Shown: positions 36,600-48,435 of the stretch, piece by piece
How the letters are laid out: each line of letters starts with the position of its first letter
Position numbering within the stretch: position 1 is the first letter of the stretch
Assembly (NCBI RefSeq): GCF_030704535.1
Contig: NC_081822.1
Span: 1,870,001 to 1,934,000 of the forward strand
Source: Vitis vinifera
Lineage: Eukaryota; Streptophyta; Magnoliopsida; Vitales; Vitaceae
Direction of reading: 5' to 3'
DNA length: 64,000 bases
Program-made: the position numbers and the translations under genes
The notes under the pieces: model-generated
Seen by the model: the letters and a program-made list of their open reading frames with translations, nothing else
What the model was told of the DNA's origin: nothing
The model's database searches: none

Positions 36600-39500
36600 C
36601 ACACTTACATCACTGATTTATTATTATTGTTGTTATTATCGTTATTAATGTTACTTTTATTGTCATAATATCATTGCCATTCCACCACCTAGATAATGAA
36701 TTTGAGTTAGCTGAATATTGTGATTGACTGGAGCAAATATTTTTATCCTTGCTACTAAAAAGGATGTAGAGAATATGAGCTAACTCAATAAAATGATGGT
36801 ATAATTCTGTTGCTATCCATACTCCTTTTAATAATTAAACTGATTCTATTGAGTGGGTCTTTCTGTAATGTGAAATTCATAAACTAAAGTGCCAAATCCT
36901 TTGCTAACAAGCTTAGTCCCAGACTAGTCAATTTTATAGTGCCAAAACCTTAGCATCTCCATCTATGGGTTTGTGATCACGCAATATCTCAAACAATGGT
37001 TCTGGACCACACAACATCTTGAGCAATTGATCCCTAACTGCCTACTCTGAACCAAATTGTAGTGAAAAAGCGAAATAGTTGTGGACTTTAATAAATATCT
37101 AGAGGGACAGTTGAAAAATATTTCACAAATAATATAGATGCAACCATTATTACAAAAAAATACATCTAAATCTTACAACTAAACACACCACTTAATATCC
37201 TAACCAAGCACCGCTTTATTCTTAAGCCCTATGTCTTCCTGTTCTGGTCAGTGTAGCGTCTTCAGAGACTGGTCCTAGTATGACACTTCTGTCTCAAAGA
37301 ATGTACTTGATTTCTATAGCTTGCAAGAATGAGTTTGTGGAATGGTGTGGGCTTTTAATAGTTCTAGATGGGCATCATATTAAGGGTGATGCTGGGATTG
37401 ATGAGGATAACCAAATGTATCCCATAGTTTTTGCAATTGTTGAAAGCTAAAACAAAAGAGACATGACAGTTCATTAGGATTTGAAAGCTAGATGGGCATC
37501 ATATTAAGGGTGTTGCAATTGTTGGATAATAAATAGGATTTGTAATTATTCTTGTTTGGCAAGAACAATTTGGAAAATTTTCTAAGTTAACATTTGTTTA
37601 GTGTATTTTTGAAATATGGATTTGCATTTAAAATATGTGTTATTATTGATGTTAATTCATTAAATTTTGAATTTTAAATTTGAGAAAGAGTATCAAATCC
37701 TAATTTTCTTATTTTTCAAAGTTAATTTGAATTATTGACTCTAATGAATATTTATGAGTATGAATTATGTTTAAGGGTCTAACGAAATTTTTTTTTAATG
37801 AAGTTAATGGTAGTTTATTTTGACTATGTTGCGCAGTAAGAGATTGAATTTTATTTTTATTTTTTATTTTTTGTAATTTTGAATGAGAAACTTACCAAAA
37901 TTTCTGAAATTTAATTTTGTTGACAGTTGAATAGATTATAAAGTAAAAATAGTAACTAAATTATGGTAGGATTTGATTTCCTTTTTGAAATTCTATGTAT
38001 TTATTTTAGATTAACTTATTATCCAAATTAAGTTTTTGAGTAACAATTCATAAAAAATGAAAAAAAAGAAAAAGAAATTAGATCTAAAAAGGAACAAAAA
38101 ACAAAACCTAGTTCTATAATATTTGGTTTTTTTAATCACTTTATTAATTTATACCAAATTCATTTATTATCCAAAACGTATAAAATTGAAGTAGTTTAAT
38201 TTGTTTTTAAAGCGAGAGTTACCCAAAAATTTTAAAAGTGAAAATTTATTTTATTTTATGTGTAAAAAGTTGAAGGTTTGAAAAGAGAAGGAAGAAAAAT
38301 GTAATTTTTCTATTAACATAAACATAGAAAACTTTATTTTTACTATTAAAACAAAATTATCTTAGAAAAAGTAGTAAGTTAAACAAGAAAAAGTAGTAAC
38401 TCTAAAAATTACTTAAGTTGCTCTAAGACTTAAGTAAAAAAAAAAAGAAAAAAAAAAGAGGCACCCTTTAATCTTGACGTTTAAAACTTTAACTTCTAAT
38501 ATTGAGTTGACTGGGATGATTTAAAAACTTAATTTTGGTAAAATGTGAGTTTTGGAAATTTGAAATTAAACTAAGCCTTTGCTTACTTTAAATGTTGAAA
38601 GATGATTTACTTGAACCTTGAAAAGTAAGTGTGGCTTGATTGTTCACTCAATGTGCTTGGAAAATGTTTGCAAAAATGAAATTATCAATATTATGGGCCT
38701 TTTTAGAAACTATTTATATTATGTGCTTTTCATAGAAGCTATTCGTTAATCCTACTTGAAACAAATAACAATACTTTGTTAAGATAGAAAATGTCAAATA
38801 CAAATTTGGCATTGTTAGAAAAGACTTATTTAACTCTTACATTATGAGGAAGACACGTGTCATTTATTTTCTCTTAAATTATTCTTAACTTAGTCAGGAC
38901 TATTTGATTATATAATTACAATGGAACATATCTATGTCCTAGTTCTTATAATATTGAAAGTTGAGTCTATTCATTAAGTTGCCATCATCATTAATAGTGT
39001 ATTAATTTATAGCTACTAGATTTAATATTGTTGTACAAAAGTATGTTTAATTATATGGAAAACAAAAGGAGAAAACAATCATTTAGTAGAACATAAAATT
39101 TAAAATGATTATATAGAAGTTCAATTTCCATTTGTTCATCATCAAAGGATCAATTATACAACATTTATAAAGTCTTAAAAACAAATGTCACAAGAATCTA
39201 TCTTCACAAAACTTTTTTTTCTTGTGATGACATTAAGACGTATCTTAGTCCATTTACATGAACATAATCCATAGAACATAAGAAACACAAGATAAACTAT
39301 AGAAAAAGGTATTTTTCAACTTTTTATTACTTCCTCCCAAGATGTAAAAACCGTAGGCTTCTACATAAATTACAATTAGCCTATGAAGAGATTGTTCTCC
39401 TCTACCTTCTACACAAGTTACAATAAACAATTGCCAAGTTTTAGAGATCCAATCCATGTTTTGCCACCTATCTTGGTAGTTTCTCAAGGCCCTTGGCTTC

Positions 39501-40700
39501 CTCGTGTTACTAGGTTTCTACACTCCTTAGCCTTCATTTTGGTGTCGTTTAAGTGACCCATGCATCTTTGTAGCACAATCCCTTGTGCGTTGATAAATAG
39601 GGAGTCCACTTCTTTATGCATTAGTAACTTCAATAAGTGCTACTAATGTTGGCCATAAGTCCTTGCCTTTGTCTTAGCTAAGCATGCTTAGGGATTGCAA
39701 TGAGGCAAATCTGGAACCGGTCACCTTCATCCTAATCTCATCTTGATTATTTAAGCATATTCTCAACTTTGTTGAAAAAAAAAGAAAAAAAGGAGAAGTA
39801 AAAAACAAGATGATTATGAAAATTTCTCATCCCTCTATTTATTTTTATTTAAATATATATATACTTTGGCATCCTATATTGTCTCAACCATACAACCACA
39901 TTTGATATGTGTCATGCAACCCACATAAATAATAGCAATGTGATCAAATTTGAGTTAAACCTTAAAGAGCGCATGTAGTTTATCATATGCAAAAATCCTG
40001 AACTCAATTTTATTTTAAGGTCAATGAGTCTCTTGGAGGGAGGCTCCCAAACTTATGTTTTCCTTGTTTAGTGAAAATAAAATTTAGGAATTTTTTTGTT
40101 CACACATAAAAGTAATTGACTCAATGGCCAAAAAAAAAAAAAAACCTAACTAGAGGTGAACGGGGAAAGGACAAAGTCACTAAAATGAAAACAAGAATAT
40201 TAAAAAGAAATGGAAATAAGCACTCATCGATCCAAAACAACAACACAATAGGGAAAAAAAAAAGAAATTTAGGAAATTCTTAAACATTTTTACAGTCATA
40301 AATAGTTTTTTTAAAAATAAAAGGTTATTTTTCTTCCATGGAATTTGTACTTTCCCAACTTCTGAATTATTTCTAGTCCGTGACAAAGACGAGAAATTTG
40401 ATGTTTTCATGTTTTGAACAATTCACTAAAAGGTGAATTATTAATCTGGAATCATTTGTCTCATATGATTATAGTGAAATAATATGACAAGTATAATACT
40501 TAAGTTTAGATAATTCAAGTTAATTTGAAATCTATAGTTAACCTTCATACAACCTAAGAAAAAGAAAAACAGAAATAAAATATGCGTTTGCATTTGTATA
40601 AATAATTTGTATTCATTTCATTTCATTGACTACTGAAACAAAAAGAACATATGGAAAGCGAAAGAGAGAGATGATCATTTATTTCTAGTAGTATCTTGAA
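36600..40700. other. Intergenic region with decayed mobile DNA
   Basis: No intact gene. Besides the MULE relic at 37295-37535, the stretch 39330-39740 is of mixed composition and on the minus strand looks like decayed retroelement DNA, with two related short blocks around 39366-39425 (ACAAATTACAAT and ACAAGTTACAAT). I cannot assign its class. The rest is AT-rich. Confidence 0.4.
37295..37450 (+). pseudogene. MULE (MuDR-like) transposase fragment
   Basis: A continuous frame of 51 codons reads QRMYLISIACKNEFVEWCG, then LLIVLDGHHIKG, then a short gap and DEDNQMYPIVFAIVES, and meets a TAA at 37448-37450. The pattern (aromatic-rich Cys-Lys segment, a DG(C/H)HLKG core carrying the first catalytic Asp, then NNQIYPIAYAVVE) is that of plant Mutator-like transposases. 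The Tyr-Gly-Gly-Gln-Leu-Leu segment normally found between LKG and the DxNNQ motif is missing, so an internal deletion is evident. The rest of the transposase is absent. A shorter repeat of the LDGHHIKG-coding DNA follows at 37488-37530. It is a dead fragment. Confidence 0.8.
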
Positions 40701-40760
40701 ACATTGAGATAGAGTGAGGGCATAACATGTTAAAAGATAATATCATCACACATAAATATC

Positions 40761-43700
40761 TTATCTAGCATTATGTAATGGTAATGTTATATGATCCCTA
40801 ATGCTATCATACACAGTCGTGACATTACCATTAGTATCATATTGATGAGTATTCGAGGATTCATCAAGTAAGTGAATCGTCTCTTCTGAATTCAATTCAC
40901 CAATCCATGGATGCATTTTCATTTTTCTCATACCTTCAAGTTCCATTGCTACTTCCTTCATAGTAGGTCTATCTTCACCTTTTAATTCCAAACATCTCTT
41001 TGCAAGCAAAGCAACTTCATTGAGTTCTTCACCATTTACCTCGTGCGATATATTGTCCTCAAGAAGTTGAAATAAACGATTTTCTTTCAAAGAAGAAAGA
41101 AAATACATAGCTAGACTTCTCTCTTCCTCAGATTTGTCAAAAGAAAGTGCCTTCATTCCTGTTAATAGCTCCACAAGGACGACTCCAAAACTATAAACAT
41201 CACTTTTCTCAGTCAATTGACTTGTCAGTAAATACTCAGGATCCAAGTACCCCAAAGTTCCTTGTACCATGGTAGATAACTGCATTTGATCTTGTGGAAC
41301 TAATCTTGAAGTTCCAAAATCGGACACTTTGCAGTATAATTGTCGTCCAAAAGAATATTATTAGATTTAATATCCCTATGGATAATTGGTGGAGATGCTG
41401 CTGAATGTAAATATGATAACACTCCAGCAGTTTCTGCAGCAATTCTTATACGTGTTTCCCATGAAATGGGAGACACTTTGTTTTCTTTGTGTATGTAGTC
41501 AAACAATGTGCCATTTGTAACAAATTCATAAACAAGTAAAGGAACTTCTGTCTCCAAGCAACAACCTAGGAGCTTGACTATGTTTCTATGATTGATTTGG
41601 GATAGAACAACTACCTCATTTATGAATTGCCCAACTTGGCTTTGATCCACCATCTTTGACTTCTTGATAGCAACCACTCTACCGTCACTTAAAATTCCTT
41701 TGTAAACAATACCGAATCCTCCTCGACCAATGATTTTGCTTTCATTATATTTGTTGGTGGCTTTTTCAAGCTCTTCTGCTGTAAAAATCTTGCTTCTTTC
41801 GTTGGATCCTTCTCGTTTAGAAAGTTGTTGTTCTAAAATCAAACCACCATTTTGTCGAAAATACTTTTCTTTGACTTTGAGAAACTTCCTTTTCTTGAGT
41901 ATCCAGTACAACCATGAGCTACTTGTCAACAATACTATAAGACCGACGCCTACACCTACATTTCATAAAGCATTGAAATTAGTATGTAAGTAATAACAAT
42001 TTTGTGCTTAAATATTGACATGATTTATCATAATGTAAATTATTTAATTTTGTAAAAATTGATGCTAGTACTAGCAGTCTTCCCAATAAAAACTCTTTGC
42101 TTGTTTAGTTGGGGAAATGATAACTCTTTTTTTTTCTTCTGTTTTTTAAAATATGAAAATAAAAATGATATTAAAGATCTCTTTTCATAAGCTCTTTTTG
42201 ATATCAAAATGGAAGAATATATTTTAAGAAAGAAAATTGATTTACAAATTTTCATTTCCTACTATCACTTAGGCCGGTAGAATTCTATGTGAAGATTATG
42301 ATAGAGTGTAATTCGAGCACGTTTGGGACCACCCATACCCTACAAGGGGACTCATGAAGGCTTAGGTCAAACTGTGGGCTAAATATGTAATTTGGGCTTG
42401 GATCGGGTCTATATTTCAAAAAAGTCGAAGTCGGACAATCCCATGGATGTAATGGACGGGCTTGGGCATGGGCTTTGAGCCTAAGTAGCAGGCCTGGCCT
42501 ATCTAATTGTGCTTTGACGTAAATTTTTTTTGATGTTGTTGCAGATGGTGTGTAGCATAGAAGAAAACAAGTAAAAATATGGCAGGCGAAGAATTGAAAT
42601 AAATGTCATCAGAGTTTACCAGGGTGCTCATTTTGTTGAAGGCGTCATGTAGAACTAGGTCGATTCAGGCTCTCCAGGTGGGCTCTCGACAGCCGAATCA
42701 GGCTGAGTTTCGAATGAGCCTCGAAAATGAGTAATTAATTTTGGTGCTTGAGTAATTAATCTCAAGGCCCTGTTTGGGATAGGGTTTTTTTATTTTTTTT
42801 TATTTTTTATTTTTAACTTTAATAGATAGTTAAAACCAAAATGATAATTTTTTAAAAACAATATTAGTATTTCCAATAAATTTGAAATAACTTCATACAA
42901 AATAGGAGAATATTTTTCTAACTTCTATATGTTATTTTTTAAAGTTATAGTGTTTTTTATTTATAGCAAAATTAACAAAACAATCACAAAAGAAAAATAA
43001 AATTTTTGACTTTTCAGAAGTGAATCTAAACAAGGCTAGAAGTCCAAATAAGGCTAAAGCATCCACTAGAAAGACTGCGGCCCAAAACATATGGTGGCTT
43101 TGAATTTTTCCTTAAATTTATTAATTTTCATTTTGAATGCATAAAGCGTAGCTTATTAGAGCATATCAAAGCCATCAAGAGTAGACTATAGTCTATAGAC
43201 ATACGTACCAATAGTAATCTTAATGAATAGCAATTGATCCGCGGTGCAACCATCTTTGCCTCTCCCATGCCCATGGTGACCCCATGGGCAAGAGCAATTG
43301 TAACCTCCTATAGTGTTAGTACAGCGGTCGGTGCAGTCGTTGAGTTTTGGATCTTCACACTCGTCAACATCTGAAGCAAACCAGAAGCCCAAAACGAATT
43401 GATTAGAAAGGTATTCCACCCAAGAAGGAGATAAATTAGATCTAAATTAAGCAGTAATAGAGGCGCAAGAGTCAAAATGTACCATAGCAGCCATTGGGGC
43501 CCTCGGTAGCCAACAGAGCAATAGCAGCGATACCCAGGACCATTATCCGACTTAGTACAATTGCTATTCTCCTTACATGCGTAACTTGTCGAGTTCTTTT
43601 GAGCTTCTTCGCATGTTTGATTCCCAACTGCCCAATCCAGCACCGTTGATACCTTATCTATCTTTTGTAGATCTATAAGATCTGCCGTGGAGAAATTGAA

Positions 43701-43822
43701 AGACCCTTCCTCCACCAAGAAAGTATAGCTACAGGGATTGAAGCTCCAGGTAAAAGTGTGGTTGTGATAGGTGTGGACGGTGACATTATATTTGAGGAGA
43801 CCTTTGAATGAGATGGGAATAG
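40761..43822 (-). pseudogene. Wall-associated receptor kinase-like pseudogene (WAKL copy 1)
   Basis: This is the left-most of three tandem WAKL copies. Exons visible on the minus strand: a truncated exon 1 (43822-43483), the EGF-like exon 2 (43370-43209) and the kinase exon 3 (41955-40761). Compared with the intact copies it has three defects. Exon 1 starts abruptly in the middle of the extracellular domain (at ...SIP), with only a fragment of the missing part left at 47020-47115. Exon 1 lacks 11 bp around the GYRG/NPYL site near 43500, shifting the frame just before the donor. Exon 3 lacks one base near 41329, shifting the frame just before the DFG motif. HRDIKSNN, the glycine loop GRGGFG and the EGF cysteines are otherwise well kept, so inactivation seems recent. 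Intron 2 is 1.25 kb, against 0.5 and 0.33 kb in the other copies. A sequencing error could explain the single-base shift but not the other defects. Confidence 0.9.
42765..43040. mobile_element. MITE-like insertion in WAKL copy 1 intron 2
   Basis: The left end GGCCCTGTTTGGGATAGGG and the reverse complement of the right end, AGCCTTGTTTAGATTCACTT, are imperfect inverted repeats of the hAT-like type. The interior is AT-rich. Sequence at 42300-42540 in the same intron is also foreign-looking and GC-richer. Together these account for the extra length of the intron relative to the two paralogues. Confidence 0.5.
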
Positions 43823-43826
43823 ACAA

Positions 43827-46800
43827 AAATACCCCCTTTGACTCATTTTTGTCCTTATTCTACCACCCTTCACATGTCACTATTCTTTCTTATTTAACCA
43901 TTTTTAGATTTTTCATTATTTTTTTAAACTCTTTTATAAATAATTGAAAAATCAACATTATTTTTTTATTTTTAAATTATCAATAAACAAAAATTATATT
44001 AATGATTCAAAGACTATTTTGGAAAATACTTTCTAAAAAAATATTAATTTAAATAAATAAAAATTATATTTTACATTTATTTTTATCTTTTATATTTTAG
44101 AAGTAAATAATTTAATGATTAAAATACTATTTAAAATAAATATATTCACTATTTTATTTTTTTATATTAAAAAGTATTTTAAAATTTTTTTTACTATTAT
44201 AAAATAAAAAGTTTAATTTTTTTAATCTTCTTTCTTCCTTATTTTAATAACTTTTTGAACATGACTTTTAGTAATAAGTTATATGAAATGTTACAAATTT
44301 GTTTATTAAGAATTTATTTTAATGATTTGAATTAATTGAAAATTTATTAAAATAAGAAAAAGAAAAAGAAAGAAAGAGGATGGATGAAAAGTTTTTATTT
44401 TAAGTACTCAATTAAAATATTTTCATATGACCTAATTTTAGAAGTGGATTATATCAATACATAATAGAGATTGAATTTTTCTTATATAAAATGGTTGAAA
44501 GGTATATTTACTTATTTTAGATGAAAACAAGTAGTTAAAAATTATATAGATTATATTTGAGTTTGGTTTTAAAATATTTTTCTAGTTTTTATTTTTTATT
44601 TTTAAAAATAATTTTTATTTTCTATATTGTCTCTTTTTGAAAATATTTTTAATTAAAAAATGAAAAGTATTTTTTAAAATGAAAATTGAAAACCTTGTTT
44701 AATACTATTTTTTTATATGAAAATAAAAAAATAATAAATTTTATTTATTCATTTATTGCATCACTGTACAATTGTATTACACTAACTGTACAAGGGAAAT
44801 GTACTAAGTGTATAAAGGTGTACAAGGCTACCATTTGTGAAATATTATAATCGATTATGAGTCATTCCTTTATTTTTTTTATCACTCACGAATTGTACAC
44901 ATATGTCATGCACTTTATTTAATTCCCGCATGGAAATTCCAATATTTTTCCTAATAATAATATTTGGAGAAAAAAAATTTTGACCTTAAATCATCTACCA
45001 TCTTTTCAACTAAATCATTGGAAATATAGTTAAACACTCTTATGTGGATACATAACTTAGGAGGAATATAAAATTTGTGTCATTGTACAAAGGTATTACA
45101 CTAACGAGAGAAATGTACTAATTGTACAAAAGTGTACAAGATTACCCTTTGTGAATTAATTTAATCAATTCTAAACCACTTTTTTATTTTCCTTGTCACC
45201 CAAGGATTGTACGCCTATGTCATGCATTTTATTTAACTCTCACATGAAAATTCTAATATTTTCCCTAATAATGATATTTGGGAAAAAAAAGTTGATCCTA
45301 ACTCATCCATCATTTTCTTAACCAAACCATTGAAAATATTATTAATACACCTACATGAACATATAACTTATGAGAAATATGGAATTTGTGTTATTGTACA
45401 AGGGTATTTCACTAACTGTACAAGGGAAATGTGCTAAGTGTACAAGGGTGTACAAGACTCCTAATAGGTTTTATACAATTTTTAAATAACTTGAATTTGA
45501 CATTAAGACGATTATTGATAGTTTTTTTTTTTTCTTTTACCAAACTATGTCATTAAGACATTCCCTACAAAAATTAACACATAGGAAATAAAATTAAAAT
45601 AAATTATGTTAGAATTGTTCATTATAAGTAAACTAAATAAAATATATATTTTTACTATTTTGCCTTTATAAACATAATTTCATTGTTATCAATAGAGATT
45701 AAAAAAATCATATTTAAATGGAATTATAAATAGATAAAATTATTTTTATAATATTTTTATTTTTTTAAATCATTAATTTAAATTATGAAATTAGTTTTAA
45801 AATTAAAAAATATTTGTTGTAATTATAGTTTTGAAGATTTCATGATTTTTATCATATTACTTTGAAAAAATTGCTTTAATAAGAAAATATTTATTTAATG
45901 GTTTTAAATATTTAAATATTTATTAAAAAAATATTTAGGATTAGTGTGGAGAGCAATTAGGTAATTTTGGAATGGAGAAATTTTGAATATTTTTGAAGAC
46001 TTTAATTCGGCCAATTACCCTATTTACACTTTCAAAATTATTGGAAGGTTGGTAAATTAGTCTTAAAAATATTGTCTTCTTGATTAATATTATATATATG
46101 AATGTGAGTGTTTACATAATTTTTGAAAAAATAATAAACACCATGTGTCTAATTTGCAAGTTAGAAAAAAAAAATTTAATAATATTTTATGAGGTATTTA
46201 AAAAGTATTTATTATATGTTCTATAAATTTAAAAAAAATATAATATTTGATGATATCTAATTTACAAGTTGGAGTAAACAAATAATACAAATATTTTATG
46301 AGGTGTTTAAAAATTATTTAATATATATGAGAAATAATATAAGTTTAAAATAAATAATGATATTTACTATATATTATGTAAGTTTTCAATATATTTACAA
46401 AATATTTATTATATATTATGTAAGTTTGAAAAAAAATAATAATATTTGATAAGGTATTTAAAAGTTATTCACTTCAAAAATATATTTGATAATAATAATT
46501 TTTAACATCTTTCATATTTGAGGAAGAAAAATAATTCAAGTTGGTTCCACTATTAAATAGGTGAGAGAAGGGTAAAAGAGTCAAATAGAGAATGAGAAAG
46601 GTGATGTGAGTGGTTACTTTTTTCATTTAATAGTTAAAGGCGTTTTAGGGATTTTTTAAAGACAATATCCTTACTCTCAATTTCCACTCTTTCATTGGGT
46701 GTTGGGCTTAAATATGAAACTTATATGGACCATACATTAATTTTTGGGCCCAGCTGGGCCCAAAACACAATTTTCCCTCTTTTCTTTGTCATTTCGATTT

Positions 46801-46990
46801 TAAATATTATATAAGCCTGGATTTTTGGACCTCAAGTGGGGACGGAAGCCCCCACGAAACCATTGGAAGACTGATCACACTCACGCCTTCCCAGAAAGTG
46901 AAACATGAGAATATTCTTCTTTCTTTTAATGAAAATTTCAACACGTAAAAGGATAAAACAAGTGAATTATGAGTCTGTTGAGTGGGGGGC
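43827..46990. mobile_element. Probable insertion that split WAKL copy 1
   Basis: About 3.2 kb of very AT-rich, non-coding DNA sits between the abrupt start of the copy 1 coding remnant (43822) and the extracellular-domain fragment at 47020-47115. Intact paralogues have only about 310 bp at the equivalent place. The ends show some inverted similarity (CTTTGACTCATTTTTGTCC near 43848 against the minus strand of 46565-46585), which hints at terminal inverted repeats, but I could not define them or a target duplication. It has no transposase frame. It contains the GTACAAG-rich tandem repeat at 44760-45460. Confidence 0.5.
44760..45460. repeat. GTACAAG-rich tandem repeat, about 315-bp unit
   Basis: There are two full units and one partial unit. 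The first starts near 44762 (CACTGTACAATTGTATTACAC), the second near 45080 (CATTGTACAAAGGTATTACAC) and the partial third near 45394 (TATTGTACAAGGGTATTTCAC). Each begins with a cluster of TGTACAAG-like octamers within about 70 bp. This is followed by a block containing TGTCATGCA and ATATTTGG. Spacing is roughly 313-318 bp. Confidence 0.85.
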
Positions 46991-47019
46991 TGAACCTAAT
47001 TTTAAAAACTTGGATATTA

Positions 47020-47115
47020 CTTTCGGGTAAGAATGCTTTGAGAGGCTTGTAATGGTGGAATTGGAAGTGATAAGAAACTCTTCATCAATGTAGCCTCTTG
47101 TTAGGTTCCAATATT
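47020..47115 (-). pseudogene. WAKL extracellular-domain fragment (part of copy 1)
   Basis: On the minus strand this stretch reads like the Asp/Glu-Glu-Phe-Leu-Ile-Thr segment of the GUB_WAK cell-wall-binding domain. It aligns with 51040-51125 of the intact neighbour: AAGAATGCTTTGAGAGGCTT here against AAGAAGGCTTTGGGAGGGCT there. It lacks the signal peptide and the [11 protein letters not shown] start, and the cysteine expected after ITCDN is replaced. By position and orientation it is the left-over 5' part of WAKL copy 1. Confidence 0.7.
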
Positions 47116-48110
47116 ACTATGCGAGAGCATCCTCTGATCTTAAGAGTATTAGGTACTCTTTATAAGGATATTTTGCATGTGTTTATCGGGTTGGGTTTAT
47201 AATTCTTAGTATATAGACAACAGAGATGAAATATACTCACTCGTCAATTTAAATGACATTTAATTAAATACAAATTTACAACCATCCAAACCTTGTTAAT
47301 TAGTTCACTGCAACTTTGGAATTTAACCTTTTTAAGTCAAACTTTTTTTTTATTTTTTATCAGATCAATAATATAGAAATTTGAATGAATGGAAGTTTAT
47401 TAATCTTTCTAAGGCAAGTGGACGGACAAATTTATTAGAAAAAACATACTTTAGAGTATATATATATATATATATATATATATTGCCACCAAACGCCAAA
47501 ATAGAATATTAAAAAAATATTTAACTTGATCGATACATAGATAGCCATTTTATAGCTTTCTCAAACGTCCAAATTGACTTAAAAAATAGGTCTGAAGTGT
47601 TTTTTTTAATCTCATTTTTATATTTGATGTGAAAGAGACAGGACTTCTACTCAATAATGTAACGTGAGAGGCACAAGACTTTTCTAATGAAAAAAATCTA
47701 AATTGATCCAAAAAATTAAGCTAACTATTAAATAAATATTTTTCCACTATCATGTCACGACTTTTCTAATAAAAATAATTAAAATCCTAAGGCGACATCA
47801 ATGTGGCCCCTTGAATTTCTTCCAACTTATACGGTATGGAAACCATGCAAGTCGTTCTATGGCCCACAGCCACAAGGTAGTCCACGTACATCTTGGAAAA
47901 TTGGGGTAATGAAAGCTGGAGGAAAGCCATGACTTATGATAGGTGTGAGCGAAGGTCGAAAAAGATGAAAATTTGACAATTTCACATCTTTTTTGTATTT
48001 TTTCAGTTAACAGTCTAAATAAAAAGATATTGGGTTCAAATTGAACTCCCATATGCTTAACATATATAACTATCTAATAGATATATTTGGTCACTTGTTT
48101 TTAAATTATT

Positions 48111-48146
<36 letters not shown>

Positions 48147-48435
48147 CCAACATTATGCATTGTGGAAATATTGATGGTAGGAAATTAGGAATATTAATTC
48201 ATCAAATAAAAATTTTATGGGTAAAGAAAATTAGGGATGTTGAGCTTTCATGGACGAGTGCAAAAATTATTACAAGCTTCTCAGAATTTGTATAGGTACA
48301 ACTATTATAAAAAGATCATAAAAAACTTAATACATATCTCTAAATATTAAAATCCCCATTCATTCTTACATGAGAGTTGAAATTTATTAAAAATAATTGA
48401 TCACCAGCAGCATCATATTGCTACATGTAAAACAA
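47116..48435. other. 3' flank of WAKL copy 2, no gene
   Basis: It aligns in patches with 54010-55570, the 3' flank of copy 3. Shared blocks are near 47255 and 54065, 47405 and 54198, and 47618 and 54878, so the duplicated WAKL unit includes its downstream DNA. TA microsatellites lie at 47458-47482 and 48115-48144. The minus-strand frame at 47798-48052 shows no known domain. Confidence 0.55.

Larger units (their letters stand above)
33400..36600. other. Less AT-rich region, possible non-coding transcript
   Basis: The stretch 33450-34150 is purine-rich (GAGA repeats at 33609-33625) and of mixed composition, unlike the surrounding AT-rich DNA. No open frame resembles a protein. Frames on the minus strand at 33415-33714 are Ser/Leu/His low complexity caused by the GA repeat. 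It may be the leader or body of a non-coding transcript or the relic of a gene. The part 35600-36600 has nothing recognisable apart from a T run at 36160-36178. Confidence 0.35.

Noticed and set aside
47798-48052. 84-codon minus-strand frame, Trp-rich
   Set aside because: No recognised domain. It lies in the 3' flank of WAKL copy 2, and the paralogous flank has no equivalent frame.
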